From NCBI GenBank assembly GCA_034423135.1, contig DAOUJC010000004.1, forward strand, positions 73,516 to 137,515: a stretch of DNA of 64,000 nucleotides, read 5' to 3'. The DNA comes from JAPPHY01 sp034423135. Lineage in GTDB: Bacteria; Chloroflexota; Dehalococcoidia; Lucifugimonadales; UBA2985. Position numbers and translations under genes: made by a program. This document shows positions 32,909 through 42,269 of the stretch, one piece after another (the stretch's first letter is position 1; each line of letters begins with the position of its first letter). The notes under the pieces were generated by a model. That model was not told the origin of the DNA, made no database searches, and saw only the letters and a program-made list of their open reading frames with translations.

Positions 32909-34690
32909 CTAATCATCTATCTGTACCGTAATGATGTCAATCCCGTGATACTTCCTGTGGCGCACTGAAGACGCGTAGTGGCGCAGGAGGCGGAAGGAGA
33001 CTTCACTCACGTCCGGTGTCTCGGCCTGCTCACTCATGAATGAGATTCGATCTTCAATGTTCTCCTCCGAAAACACCGCCAGAAACTCCATCTCAACCGT
33101 ACCGGCCGAGGGACGCGCGTTGACGACGAGGCGGGGAGGCTTTTCTACGTCGTAGTCATCGCGCAGCTGCAGCATACAGGACAAGGTCTCCTCTCCCGCG
33201 GAGCACAGACGCACAATAGAAGCCTGGCTCCATCCCAGCCTGGAGCCGAGCCCGCTAAGGAACTCCTCTATAGCTGGCACGGCCGACCCGTCCAACTCGG
33301 TCTCCAATCGCCTCCGTCGGGAACCGGTTAACTGGAGGATCATAGACATCAGGATTGCCGCCAGAATGCTCACAACGACGCTGTTTCCGAAAGCCACCCC
33401 CCAGGGGCTGCCCAAGGAGTCTGCGAGAATGTTCTGAGTTTGCAAGCCAACCCCTATTGAGAGCGAAAGCCCAACGATGAGTGCCTTTTGCTGGCTGAAG
33501 CCGTCTTGCAGGACAGTGCGAATTCCCTCCACGAAGAGCAGCCCCATCACTATCATCAGGATTGATCCGGTCACCGGTCGCGGGATTGTCAAGAGAATGG
33601 CCACTAACTTGGGCAGCAGAGCCAGCCCAATCAGCATGGCGCCAATGGCAAACCCTGCTCGTCGCGCCGCCACCCCCGTGAAGCTGATCAGCGACATGGT
33701 CGTCGGCAGGTAGATGATTGTGGGAATCGTGCCCGCGATGCCGGACAGCAGTATTGCGACACCGCTCACGTTGAGGGTTCCCTGCACGCTGCGAAAGTCC
33801 GCGGCGCGCGGCCTGCGCCAGGAAACCTGTTGAATCGCAGCCCCCTCATTGCTGACTCTTATGCCGACTACTACGCTCACGATCAGGAACGCCAGAAGAA
33901 GCGCCATGAATTCCTGGTCCAGGATGGGGCTAAGGCCGGGCCACGCAGAGAACTCAGGGAGACCAAACCACGGGGCGTCGAGAGCGGGCTGGATGTCGAA
34001 CACTCCAAGGGGCACGGCGGCAATGCAGCCCGCCAGGATAGTTATGGGGATTGCCAGCAGCCTCAAGAGGCCGGAAGCGCGCAGCATTAGAATTGTCGCC
34101 ACGGCCAGTGTGGCCGCTCCCACCACCGGCCCCGCCATTGGGGATGTGTCCGCGGGCACGTTCCCGAGTCTGCCGATGGCTATGGGCATGGCTGCTGCCG
34201 CTATCACCATGAAAGCTACGCCCGACACGACCGGCGTGATGATCCGTCGCAGCTGGGCCAACCAGAGTGCCAGGGCGAATTGGACCAGGGAGGCAACGAC
34301 TATAAGGCTCGACATTACCGCCAGCCCGCCCTCCGTGACGGCCAACAAGCAGACCGCCATGAATGGGACTCCAGGGCCCATAAGCAGCAAGTACCCCGGT
34401 CCCAGGCGGCCGAGCTTGGTGGCTTGGTGAGCCGTGACGGCGCCGCCAATCACCAGGGACGCGAAGACTGCCCACGACAGGTAGCCTTCGCTGCCGCCGG
34501 CCGCCACGGCGAATATTGTCACGATGGTGACCGTGTTTGACAAGGCGAGTAAGCCGCCTTGCGCTGCCACGCCCAGAGTTACAAGTGGAGGACACTTGTC
34601 GTCTGGCTCGTATTGTATGTGCTCGTTGACGCGCACCCGTCGGTTCCAAGATTCAGGTTGCCGTCCAGGATAGCCGAAAAAACTCCTCAA
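32909..34690 (-). CDS. NCS2 (xanthine/uracil) family permease with C-terminal ATPase-like domain
   Basis: 593 residues. Residues about 35-455 form a 12-14-helix NCS2/solute carrier 23 transporter core (GPGVPFMAVCLLA, VSGVAFMVIAA, the substrate-region NVSGVAILLSGIAGTIPT and FTGVAARRAGFAIGAML). Residues about 469-593 are soluble: EEFLSGLGSRLGWSQASIVRLCSAGEETLSCM, then strands and LLRHYASSVRHRKYHG. This resembles the anti-sigma/histidine-kinase-like ATPase fold (helix with E-E-x-L, then the C-terminal helix), but the N-box Asn position is Cys and the glycine boxes are missing. The first codon is TTG; a GTG 18 codons later is an alternative start. Substrate probably a nucleobase, unproven. Confidence 0.78.
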   Translation of the reverse strand: MRSFFGYPGRQPESWNRRVRVNEHIQYEPDDKCPPLVTLGVAAQGGLLALSNTVTIVTIFAVAAGGSEGYLSWAVFASLVIGGAVTAHQATKLGRLGPGYLLLMGPGVPFMAVCLLAVTEGGLAVMSSLIVVASLVQFALALWLAQLRRIITPVVSGVAFMVIAAAAMPIAIGRLGNVPADTSPMAGPVVGAATLAVATILMLRASGLLRLLAIPITILAGCIAAVPLGVFDIQPALDAPWFGLPEFSAWPGLSPILDQEFMALLLAFLIVSVVVGIRVSNEGAAIQQVSWRRPRAADFRSVQGTLNVSGVAILLSGIAGTIPTIIYLPTTMSLISFTGVAARRAGFAIGAMLIGLALLPKLVAILLTIPRPVTGSILMIVMGLLFVEGIRTVLQDGFSQQKALIVGLSLSIGVGLQTQNILADSLGSPWGVAFGNSVVVSILAAILMSMILQLTGSRRRRLETELDGSAVPAIEEFLSGLGSRLGWSQASIVRLCSAGEETLSCMLQLRDDYDVEKPPRLVVNARPSAGTVEMEFLAVFSEENIEDRISFMSEQAETPDVSEVSFRLLRHYASSVRHRKYHGIDIITVQIDD

Positions 34691-34868
34691 GTATTGTACA
34701 AGAAACTCGTCAAGGAGGTTCTACAATCGAAGTTGGCGTTCGGGTACCGCGCTCCGGCGTCACGCCACGCGGCCAACCCCCTGTAAATTCACGCAAATTT
34801 GTGGCACAATAATTGGGCAGGAACCGGCTTGAGGCAGGCATGAGAGCGGGCCCAGCCGGCGGCAGTGC

Positions 34869-34945
34869 AGGAGTGTAGCTCAGTTGGCTAGAGCAGCGGT
34901 CTCCAAAACCGCAGGTCGGGGGTTCGAGTCCTCCCACTCCTGCCA
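34869..34945 (+). tRNA. tRNA-Trp (anticodon CCA), CCA encoded
   Basis: Acceptor AGGAGTG with CACTCCT, anticodon loop CTCCAAA, T-arm GGTTCGAGTCC, 3' end GCCA. First of four tRNA genes in a row. Confidence 0.96.
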
Positions 34946-34964
34946 AACCCCAAGCGGGCGGTAT

Positions 34965-35051
34965 GCCGAGGTGGTGGAATTGGTAGACACGCGGTCTTGA
35001 GGGGGCCGTGGGTGCAAACCCGTAGGAGTTCAAATCTCCTCCTCGGCACCA
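34965..35051 (+). tRNA. tRNA-Leu (anticodon GAG), CCA encoded
   Basis: Class II tRNA of 87 bases with a long variable arm (TGGGTGCAAACCCGT). Acceptor GCCGAGG with CCTCGGC, anticodon loop TTGAGGG, 3' ACCA. It reads CUC/CUU. Confidence 0.95.
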
Positions 35052-35073
35052 AAAACGTGGTAGAATAGTGCGA

Positions 35074-35149
35074 GGCGACGTAGCCAAGTGGTTAAGGCGG
35101 AGCTCTGCAAAAGCTCTATTCGGCGGTTCGAATCCGCCCGTCGCCTCCA
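35074..35149 (+). tRNA. tRNA-Cys (anticodon GCA), CCA encoded
   Basis: Acceptor GGCGACG with CGTCGCC, anticodon loop CTGCAAA, T-arm GGTTCGAATCC, 3' TCCA. Confidence 0.96.
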
Positions 35150-35216
35150 ACTACCCCAGCGTCGAGCAGACGGCATCCGCCACAGCCTCCGCTCCTCGTA
35201 CGTGACCCTCCACTCT

Positions 35217-35300
35217 GCCCAGGTGGCGAAAGGGTAGACGCGGCGGACTTAAAATCCGCTCCCCGTTTAGGGGGTGTGGGTTCGAATCCCTCCCTGGGCA
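35217..35300 (+). tRNA. tRNA-Leu (anticodon TAA), CCA not encoded
   Basis: Class II tRNA with variable arm TCCCCGTTTAGGGGG. Acceptor GCCCAGG with CCTGGGC, anticodon loop CTTAAAA. After the discriminator A the DNA reads CAAG, so CCA must be added after transcription, unlike the other five tRNAs of the window. It is 10 bases from the next open frame. Confidence 0.93.
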
Positions 35301-35310
35301 CAAGATAGCG

Positions 35311-36078
35311 ATGCCCCCATTTCCATCAAACCCCAGAGCGTCCGTTGTGCTCCGCGGCCACACCCTGATGCTGCTGGTGGCTGCCCTGGGAGCGCCCGGC
35401 CGCCGCGTAGCCTACGGCGCAGCAGTGCGCCGCGCCGCGCAGATGATGGGCAGGGACACACCCACCAGGGCGGACGTCTCGGCCTTCTCGCGGTCAGTGC
35501 GCAGGCTGTGCGCAATGGGCCTTGTGGACATGGAGGTCCGACTGCGGCGGGTGCGCACCATCGCCACACGGCGCGGCCATCGCCTCTCCACGCGGCGGTC
35601 GAGGCGGGCAGGCCGCAGCGCTCGCGGGAGGCTGCGCCCAATCGATCCCGCTGCCTGGGCTGCGCTCAGCGATGAGGCCAAGGAGGAGCGGCTGGGCGAA
35701 TATGCCACGGCGGCGTATCGCGCGATGGTCTCCAACGCCACGCTATTCCTGTCGCTCGGGCTGACAGAGTCCGAGACTGCCAGGGCGCTCGGGCGCACCG
35801 TCCCGCCGTCGGTTGCCTCTGCGCTCGGCGTGGCCGCGGCAAGGGACCGGCGGTCGTTGGTGTCGGTAAGCATGGCGGTGGCCGGCGAGTCCGACGAGGC
35901 GCAGGCATTGCAGATGTTCGCATCCGAGGAGTACCCGCCGTCGTGGGCGTTCGGGATGCCGCGGCGGGGCAGGCAGCAGCTGGAGGCTGCGCTCGCGGTG
36001 GCGGAGGTGGTCCGCCTGGCCCGTGACGGGGGCATCAATGCACTGGCAGAGCTCAAGCGCTTTCGCGCACGCGCATAG
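35311..36078 (+). CDS. Hypothetical protein with winged-helix-like N-terminus
   Basis: 255 residues, very Arg-rich. Residues about 15-95 read like a MarR/PadR-type winged helix: a first helix HTLMLLVAALG, then TRADVSAFSRSVRRLCAMGLVDMEVRLRRVRTI ending TRRGHRLS. After an Arg/Ser/Gly-rich linker (about 93-107) comes a helical domain without known family (SDEAKEERLGEYATAAYRAM, LTESETARALGRTVPPSVASALG). The ATG is 10 bases after tRNA-Leu and lacks a ribosome binding site; ATG at codon 20 is an alternative. No function can be named; DNA binding is an inference. Confidence 0.6.
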   Translation: MPPFPSNPRASVVLRGHTLMLLVAALGAPGRRVAYGAAVRRAAQMMGRDTPTRADVSAFSRSVRRLCAMGLVDMEVRLRRVRTIATRRGHRLSTRRSRRAGRSARGRLRPIDPAAWAALSDEAKEERLGEYATAAYRAMVSNATLFLSLGLTESETARALGRTVPPSVASALGVAAARDRRSLVSVSMAVAGESDEAQALQMFASEEYPPSWAFGMPRRGRQQLEAALAVAEVVRLARDGGINALAELKRFRARA

Positions 36079-36133
36079 GCATGTATTCGCTTACCAATGC
36101 TATGGCGACTTGAAGTCGCAAATGCAGGAGAGT

Positions 36134-36406
36134 ATGGATCACACGGCGACCGACTGGATAGTTGAAGAGTGGTTGTGCAGGTACGTGGCCCACTGCATGC
36201 CCATAGGCGGCCCTCAGCAGCTTGTTGCTGCCCCTTTGTCTATGGTGGTGGACACGCTGGAGGAGGCGTACCGGCGCGCGGGTGAGGCGATGGAGTCCGC
36301 CAGGGAGCTGTTCGAAGAGCGGCTGATGTGGATCGAAATCGAGACGCTGGATCGCGCGGGGCAGTGGAACGCCGTGCGCCGCTACTACCCGCACAGCTTC
36401 CGGTAG
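36134..36406 (+). CDS. Small hypothetical protein
   Basis: 90 residues. ATG 36134 has GGAG just upstream; the open frame extends back to 36023 but that part overlaps the previous gene. Mostly helical, Glu/Arg-rich, with EEWLCRYVAHCMP and LFEERLMWIEIETLD. No family is recognised. It may form a pair with the winged-helix protein, whose stop lies 55 bases upstream. Confidence 0.5.
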   Translation: MDHTATDWIVEEWLCRYVAHCMPIGGPQQLVAAPLSMVVDTLEEAYRRAGEAMESARELFEERLMWIEIETLDRAGQWNAVRRYYPHSFR

Positions 36407-36481
36407 GAACCGGCCTGGCCTTGTTCCTCCGCCCGCATACCTTTACACTATTGGCAAGCAAGCATCAAGAAAGGAGTCTCC

Positions 36482-37291
36482 GTGACCACATTCCGCGAAA
36501 AACTGACCGCCACCGCAACGAAGAACGAGTCGTTGGTGTGCGTGGGGCTGGACCCTGACCCGGCGCTCATGCCCATCGAGGACGTGGCGGAGTTCAACGC
36601 GGCAATCGTGGAGGCCACGGCGGACCTGGTGTGCTGCTACAAGCCCAACATCGCCTTCTATGAGGCGCTGGGCATTCCCGGCCTGGAGGCGCTCGGGCGC
36701 ACGCTGGAGTGCATTCCGCCGGACATCCCCGTAATCTGCGACGCCAAGCGCGGCGACATCGGCTCCACGGCGGCAGCCTATGCCAGAGCCCTGTTCGAGC
36801 GGTGGGGCTTTGATGCGGCGACGGTCAACCCATACCTGGGCAGCGACTCCGTGGAGCCATTCCTGGAGTACGCCGACCGCGGGATTCTGATTCTCTGCCA
36901 CACTTCCGGCCCCGGCTCCGTCGACTTCCAGGACTTGACCGTCGAAAGCAACGGGTCAAAGCGTCCGCTGTTTGAGGAGGTGGCGCTGAAGGCCAGCGAG
37001 TGGAACGTCCGCGGGAACGCCGGACTGGTGCTGGGCGCGACGTATCCGCAGCAGATGGAGACGGCGCGGCGCCTGTGCCCCGACATGGTCATACTGGCGC
37101 CGGGCATAGGCGCGCAGGGGGGAGACCTGGAAGCCACGGTGAGCGCCGGCGTCGACGCAGACGGCGGCGGGCTTATCGTGAACTCCTCGCGGGGCATCCT
37201 GTACGCCTCGCGCAGCCGCGACGACTTCGCCGACGCGGCGCGCCGTGCAGCGGACGAGCTTCGACGCGCCATCAACGCCGCGAGGGGGTGA
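36482..37291 (+). CDS. pyrF: Orotidine 5'-phosphate decarboxylase
   Basis: 269 residues. Final step of UMP synthesis. The catalytic Lys/Asp network is in CDAKRGDIGST (Asp87, Lys89, Asp92), LCVGLDPDP-like text (CVGLDPDP) marks the start, and VLGATYPQQM and the closing NSSRGILYAS belong to the long (PyrF type 2) group. GTG start with AAAGGAG five bases upstream. DUF951 follows after seven bases. Confidence 0.95.
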   Translation: MTTFREKLTATATKNESLVCVGLDPDPALMPIEDVAEFNAAIVEATADLVCCYKPNIAFYEALGIPGLEALGRTLECIPPDIPVICDAKRGDIGSTAAAYARALFERWGFDAATVNPYLGSDSVEPFLEYADRGILILCHTSGPGSVDFQDLTVESNGSKRPLFEEVALKASEWNVRGNAGLVLGATYPQQMETARRLCPDMVILAPGIGAQGGDLEATVSAGVDADGGGLIVNSSRGILYASRSRDDFADAARRAADELRRAINAARG

Positions 37292-37298
37292 GCCGTCG

Positions 37299-37487
37299 AT
37301 GGTGATGGAGTGGAAGGTGGGCGACGTGGTCACACTTCGCAAGGTGCACCCGTGCGGGGGCTACCGTTGGGAGGTGTACCGCGTGGGGGCGGACATAGGC
37401 ATTCGCTGCACAACGTGCGGACGCAGGATCATGCTGGAGCGCCGCGCGCTGGAGAAGCGGCTATCCCGGTCTGGCGCTGTTCGTTAG
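37299..37487 (+). CDS. DUF951 family protein
   Basis: 62 residues. The pattern GDVVTLRKVHPCGGYRWEVYRVGADIGIRCTTCGRRIMLER matches DUF951 in full, including the Cys of HPCG and the CTTCG pair, so a small zinc or nucleic-acid-binding beta fold is likely. It follows pyrF in the same transcript. In Firmicutes this family is often near parB and ychF genes; its role is unknown. Confidence 0.9.
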   Translation: MVMEWKVGDVVTLRKVHPCGGYRWEVYRVGADIGIRCTTCGRRIMLERRALEKRLSRSGAVR

Positions 37488-37546
37488 GATAGGGCCGGGT
37501 GAGCAGTCAGGCCTCATTCCCTGGAGTGTGAGAGGCGCAGGCAAGC

Positions 37547-37610
37547 TGCCCGCTCAAGTGGTTCGACAGGCTCACCCCCGCATCAAGTGCGGGGCAGGCT
37601 ATGAGCGGGA
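37547..37610. repeat. Dispersed palindromic repeat, copy 6, with a second repeat nested inside
   Basis: Outer arms CCCGCTCA (37549 on) and TGAGCGGG enclose GTTCGACAGGCTCAC and an extra CCCCGCATCAAGTGCGGGG hairpin plus CAGGCT. Other copies have only one or two bases there, so another hairpin element appears to have inserted into this copy. Confidence 0.75.
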
Positions 37611-37662
37611 AGATTGGCCCACAGTGTATAACCGAAAAATCCTGGCGAAAGAGCGGCCGCGC

Positions 37663-37691
37663 TTGTGCGCGCGGGGAAGTGAACATATAAT
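37663..37691 (+). promoter_or_regulatory. Promoter of cmk-plsC-glmS
   Basis: TTGTGC (37663-37668), 17 bases, TATAAT (37686-37691). The perfect -10 sits on the first possible start codon of the long cmk frame, which supports the internal TTG at 37748 as the true start. Confidence 0.75.
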
Positions 37692-37747
37692 TGCATGAAG
37701 CCCGGCCGTCCGGGTGCGCAGCTTTCAGCACTACGCAAAGGCGATTC

Positions 37748-38422
37748 TTGAGCAGATCTTCTACTATTGCCATAGACGGGCCGGTGGCCGCGGGCAAGTC
37801 CGCAGTGGGCACGCTCCTGGCCGCCCGCCTTGGCTACCGATTCATTGACACAGGTGTTATGTACCGTGCCGTCACCTGGGCGGCTCTAAAGGATGGGTTG
37901 GATCCAGAGGACGAAGCGAGTGTGACTGCGCTTGCAGAAGCATCGAGCATTGAGGTTTCGGGCGACGACGGGACCGGCGCGTCCCGCATCAGCGTAAACG
38001 GCCACGACGTTACGGGCCTGCTTCGCACCAAGGAGATCGAACAGGGCGTGTCGCTCATCTCCAGATTCACCGGCGTACGCGCAGCTATGGTGGCGCGCCA
38101 GAGGGCGCTTGCAGAGGAGGGCATGCTCATCATGGCCGGCAGGGACATCGGCACGGTGGTGCTGCCGGACGCCGACCTCAAGATATTCCTCACGGCCTCC
38201 CCGGAGGAGCGCGCTCGACGCCGTCACCAGGAGATGCATGACGCGGGACAGACCGTGGAGCTTGAGCAGGTACTGGCCGAGCTGGTGCAGCGCGACAAGC
38301 TGGACACGGAGCGCGCAAACTCGCCGCTGCGGCCGGCTGAGGGCGCCTACGTGCTGAACACCGAAAGCATAGGCATCGAGCAGGTGGTGGAGCGCATCAT
38401 AGGACTGGCGGGAGACGACTGA
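37748..38422 (+). CDS. cmk: (d)CMP kinase
   Basis: 224 residues. It phosphorylates CMP and dCMP with ATP. The P-loop GPVAAGKS is at 11-18, and RFIDTGVMYRAVTWAAL, GRDIGTVVLPDADLKIFLTAS and ERARRR are Cmk hallmarks. The TTG at 37748 is chosen: AAAGG lies 7 bases upstream, and the longer frame begins inside the promoter -10. It overlaps plsC by one base (TGATG). Confidence 0.94.
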   Translation: MSRSSTIAIDGPVAAGKSAVGTLLAARLGYRFIDTGVMYRAVTWAALKDGLDPEDEASVTALAEASSIEVSGDDGTGASRISVNGHDVTGLLRTKEIEQGVSLISRFTGVRAAMVARQRALAEEGMLIMAGRDIGTVVLPDADLKIFLTASPEERARRRHQEMHDAGQTVELEQVLAELVQRDKLDTERANSPLRPAEGAYVLNTESIGIEQVVERIIGLAGDD

Positions 38423-39099
38423 TGGGAGCGGTCTACAGCATCTCCAACACGCTCATGCGGGGTGCCCTGAGGATCTTCGGCGACTGGAAGGTGGAGGGCC
38501 GGGAGAATGTGCCGCCCATGGGGCCTCTCATCGTTGTGTCCAACCACCAGAGCAACATGGACCCGCCAATACTGGCTGCCAGCATTCCCAGGAAGATAAC
38601 CTTCATGGCGAAGCGAGGCCTCTTTCGGTATCCGGTTGCGTCGCATTTCTTCAAGGCCTACGGCGCATTCCCGCTCAACGAAAGCGGCAACGACCTGAGC
38701 GCCATCCAGCGCAGCGTGCGACTTCTGGACAAGGACGCCGCACTGGGCATCTTCCCGGAAGGAACACGCAGCCCGGGAGCCATGCGCAGGGCCATACCCG
38801 GCATCGCCTTGATAGCCCTCAGATCCAGGGCGCCCATCCTGCCCGTGGGGATTGTGGGCACGGAGGTCATCGGGCCGCCGTGGCAGGTCGCGGTGCCCAA
38901 GGGCGAGTTCACCATCAATATCGGCCAGCCGTTCACGATCCCTCACATGGAGGGGAAGATCGTACGAGGGCAGCTGGAGGCCGTAACGACGATGATAATG
39001 GAGCGAGTGGCGGCACTGCTGCCGGAGAGCTACCGAGGGGCGTATTCGCTGGTGAACAGCGGAGTTGCGTCGACGGCGCCGAGCGGCGGGAGCAACTGA
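38422..39099 (+). CDS. plsC: 1-acyl-sn-glycerol-3-phosphate acyltransferase
   Basis: 225 residues. It makes phosphatidic acid from lysophosphatidic acid. The catalytic H-x4-D motif is NHQSNMD (41-47), the glycerophosphate-binding motif is FPEGTRS and the third block is ILPVGIVGTE. Coupling to cmk is the standard bacterial arrangement. Confidence 0.94.
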   Translation: MGAVYSISNTLMRGALRIFGDWKVEGRENVPPMGPLIVVSNHQSNMDPPILAASIPRKITFMAKRGLFRYPVASHFFKAYGAFPLNESGNDLSAIQRSVRLLDKDAALGIFPEGTRSPGAMRRAIPGIALIALRSRAPILPVGIVGTEVIGPPWQVAVPKGEFTINIGQPFTIPHMEGKIVRGQLEAVTTMIMERVAALLPESYRGAYSLVNSGVASTAPSGGSN

Positions 39100-39113
39100 A
39101 GGGGTACCTGTCC

Positions 39114-40955
<1,842 letters not shown>

Positions 40956-41043
40956 GACACGCCCCGCAAGCGGGCTTCGTAACCTGCCCGGCACACGCTG
41001 CCGCTCGATAGATCACTCGTTGCCCGGAAAGGAGAGCGCTTCC

Positions 41044-42186
41044 ATGCGGGTCCTCTTCACGGGGCAGACCGGCATCGACAAGAAGGCCCAGCTACAGGCC
41101 CTGAGCGAGTTTTGCGCCCAGAAGGGCCGGAGCATCCAGGCGATCTTCAACATCGGCGACATCATGTACGCCGAGAGCCGCCGGTCAGGCCTCCGCCTTG
41201 CCGAGGGCAAGATCCTCGACTTGCCGCTCGCGCAGCTTGGCGCTCTGCGCCGGTCGGCGTTCAACGTGGTGCGCAACGAGGTCGCGGACAAGACGAACGT
41301 GCTGGTGAACTCCCACGCGGTGTTTCGGTGGAACAACCGCCTGTTCCGGGCCTTCGAGTTGCCGGAGGTGAGGGACCTGGCGCCGGACGCCATCGTCACT
41401 CTCATCGACGACGTGGAGGCCGTCAAGCTGAGACTCGACCGGTTCAAGGAGTCGGGCGACCTGCCGCCGGATACTCGCTACAGCCTCAAGGACCTGTTGG
41501 TCTGGCGGGAGGAGGAGATGCTGGCGTCCGAGATTCTTGCCTCATTTCTGGAGACACCCCACTACGTGCTGGGCGTCTCGCTCGAGGATGAGGTATCGAC
41601 TATGCCGCTGGACGTGATGTACAGCATGATGTTCGAGCCGTGGAAGAAGACCACGTACGTCAGCTATCCCATCAGCGGTGCGCGTTCCAGGCCGGACGTC
41701 TGGGAGAAGGTTGTCGAGTATCGCAGGCTGGCCAGAAAGTACCTCACGGCCTTCGACCCGCTGATGATTGACGAGAAGCGGCTGGTTGAGCTCGCGCATC
41801 GGACCGCTGACGGCACGGACGAGGTGGAGTGCACGGCGCTGGGGCAGACGGTTAGGCTGAGCCGCCGGGAGATCGAGGCCATCGCTTATGACATCGACGG
41901 GCAGATAGTGGCCCGGGACTACAAGCTGATAGACCAGTCCGAGATGATCGTGGCCTACTTCCCCGTGGACGCGTCCGGTGAGCCGCTGATCGCAGGCGGC
42001 GTGCAGTCCGAGATCGAGTACGCTGCCGCATCCACCAAGAAGGTGGTCATACTTTGGGAGGCCTCCCGCGATCCAACGCCCTTCATCGGCCAGAGGGGCG
42101 ACGTTATCGTGAGAAGCATGGAGGAGCTGGAGGAGCACCTGCGGTCGATAAGTGAGCAGCCGGGCCAAAGAGAGATGCAACTGTAA
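41044..42186 (+). CDS. Unusual nucleotide-binding protein with a nucleoside deoxyribosyltransferase-like C-terminus
   Basis: 380 residues. The N-terminus MRVLFTGQTGIDKKAQL looks like a P-loop (GQTGIDKK, 7-14), but the usual GK[ST] is replaced by DKK, so ATP binding is uncertain. The middle (HAVFRWNNRLFRAFELPEV ... TLIDDVEAVKLRLD) resembles adenylate-kinase-type text. Near the end, KLIDQSEMIVAYFPVDASG and GGVQSEIEYAAASTKKVVIL resemble the nucleoside 2-deoxyribosyltransferase fold with its catalytic Glu in S-E-I-E-Y-A. ATG 41044 has AAAGGAG 9 bases upstream. It stands between glmS and dnaG. Domain reading is tentative. Confidence 0.6.
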   Translation: MRVLFTGQTGIDKKAQLQALSEFCAQKGRSIQAIFNIGDIMYAESRRSGLRLAEGKILDLPLAQLGALRRSAFNVVRNEVADKTNVLVNSHAVFRWNNRLFRAFELPEVRDLAPDAIVTLIDDVEAVKLRLDRFKESGDLPPDTRYSLKDLLVWREEEMLASEILASFLETPHYVLGVSLEDEVSTMPLDVMYSMMFEPWKKTTYVSYPISGARSRPDVWEKVVEYRRLARKYLTAFDPLMIDEKRLVELAHRTADGTDEVECTALGQTVRLSRREIEAIAYDIDGQIVARDYKLIDQSEMIVAYFPVDASGEPLIAGGVQSEIEYAAASTKKVVILWEASRDPTPFIGQRGDVIVRSMEELEEHLRSISEQPGQREMQL

Positions 42187-42217
42187 CCGTCCTGCTTGGC
42201 CCGCATTGACGGCGGGC

Positions 42218-42226
42218 TGGTACAAT
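42218..42226 (+). promoter_or_regulatory. Extended -10 promoter of dnaG-rpoD
   Basis: TGGTACAAT (TGn plus TACAAT), with TTGGCC 19 bases upstream as a weak -35, about 44 bases before the dnaG ATG. Confidence 0.5.
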
Positions 42227-42269
42227 GGTGATGGTCGGTCCCATAGCGCATTGAGATGAGGCGATTGCC

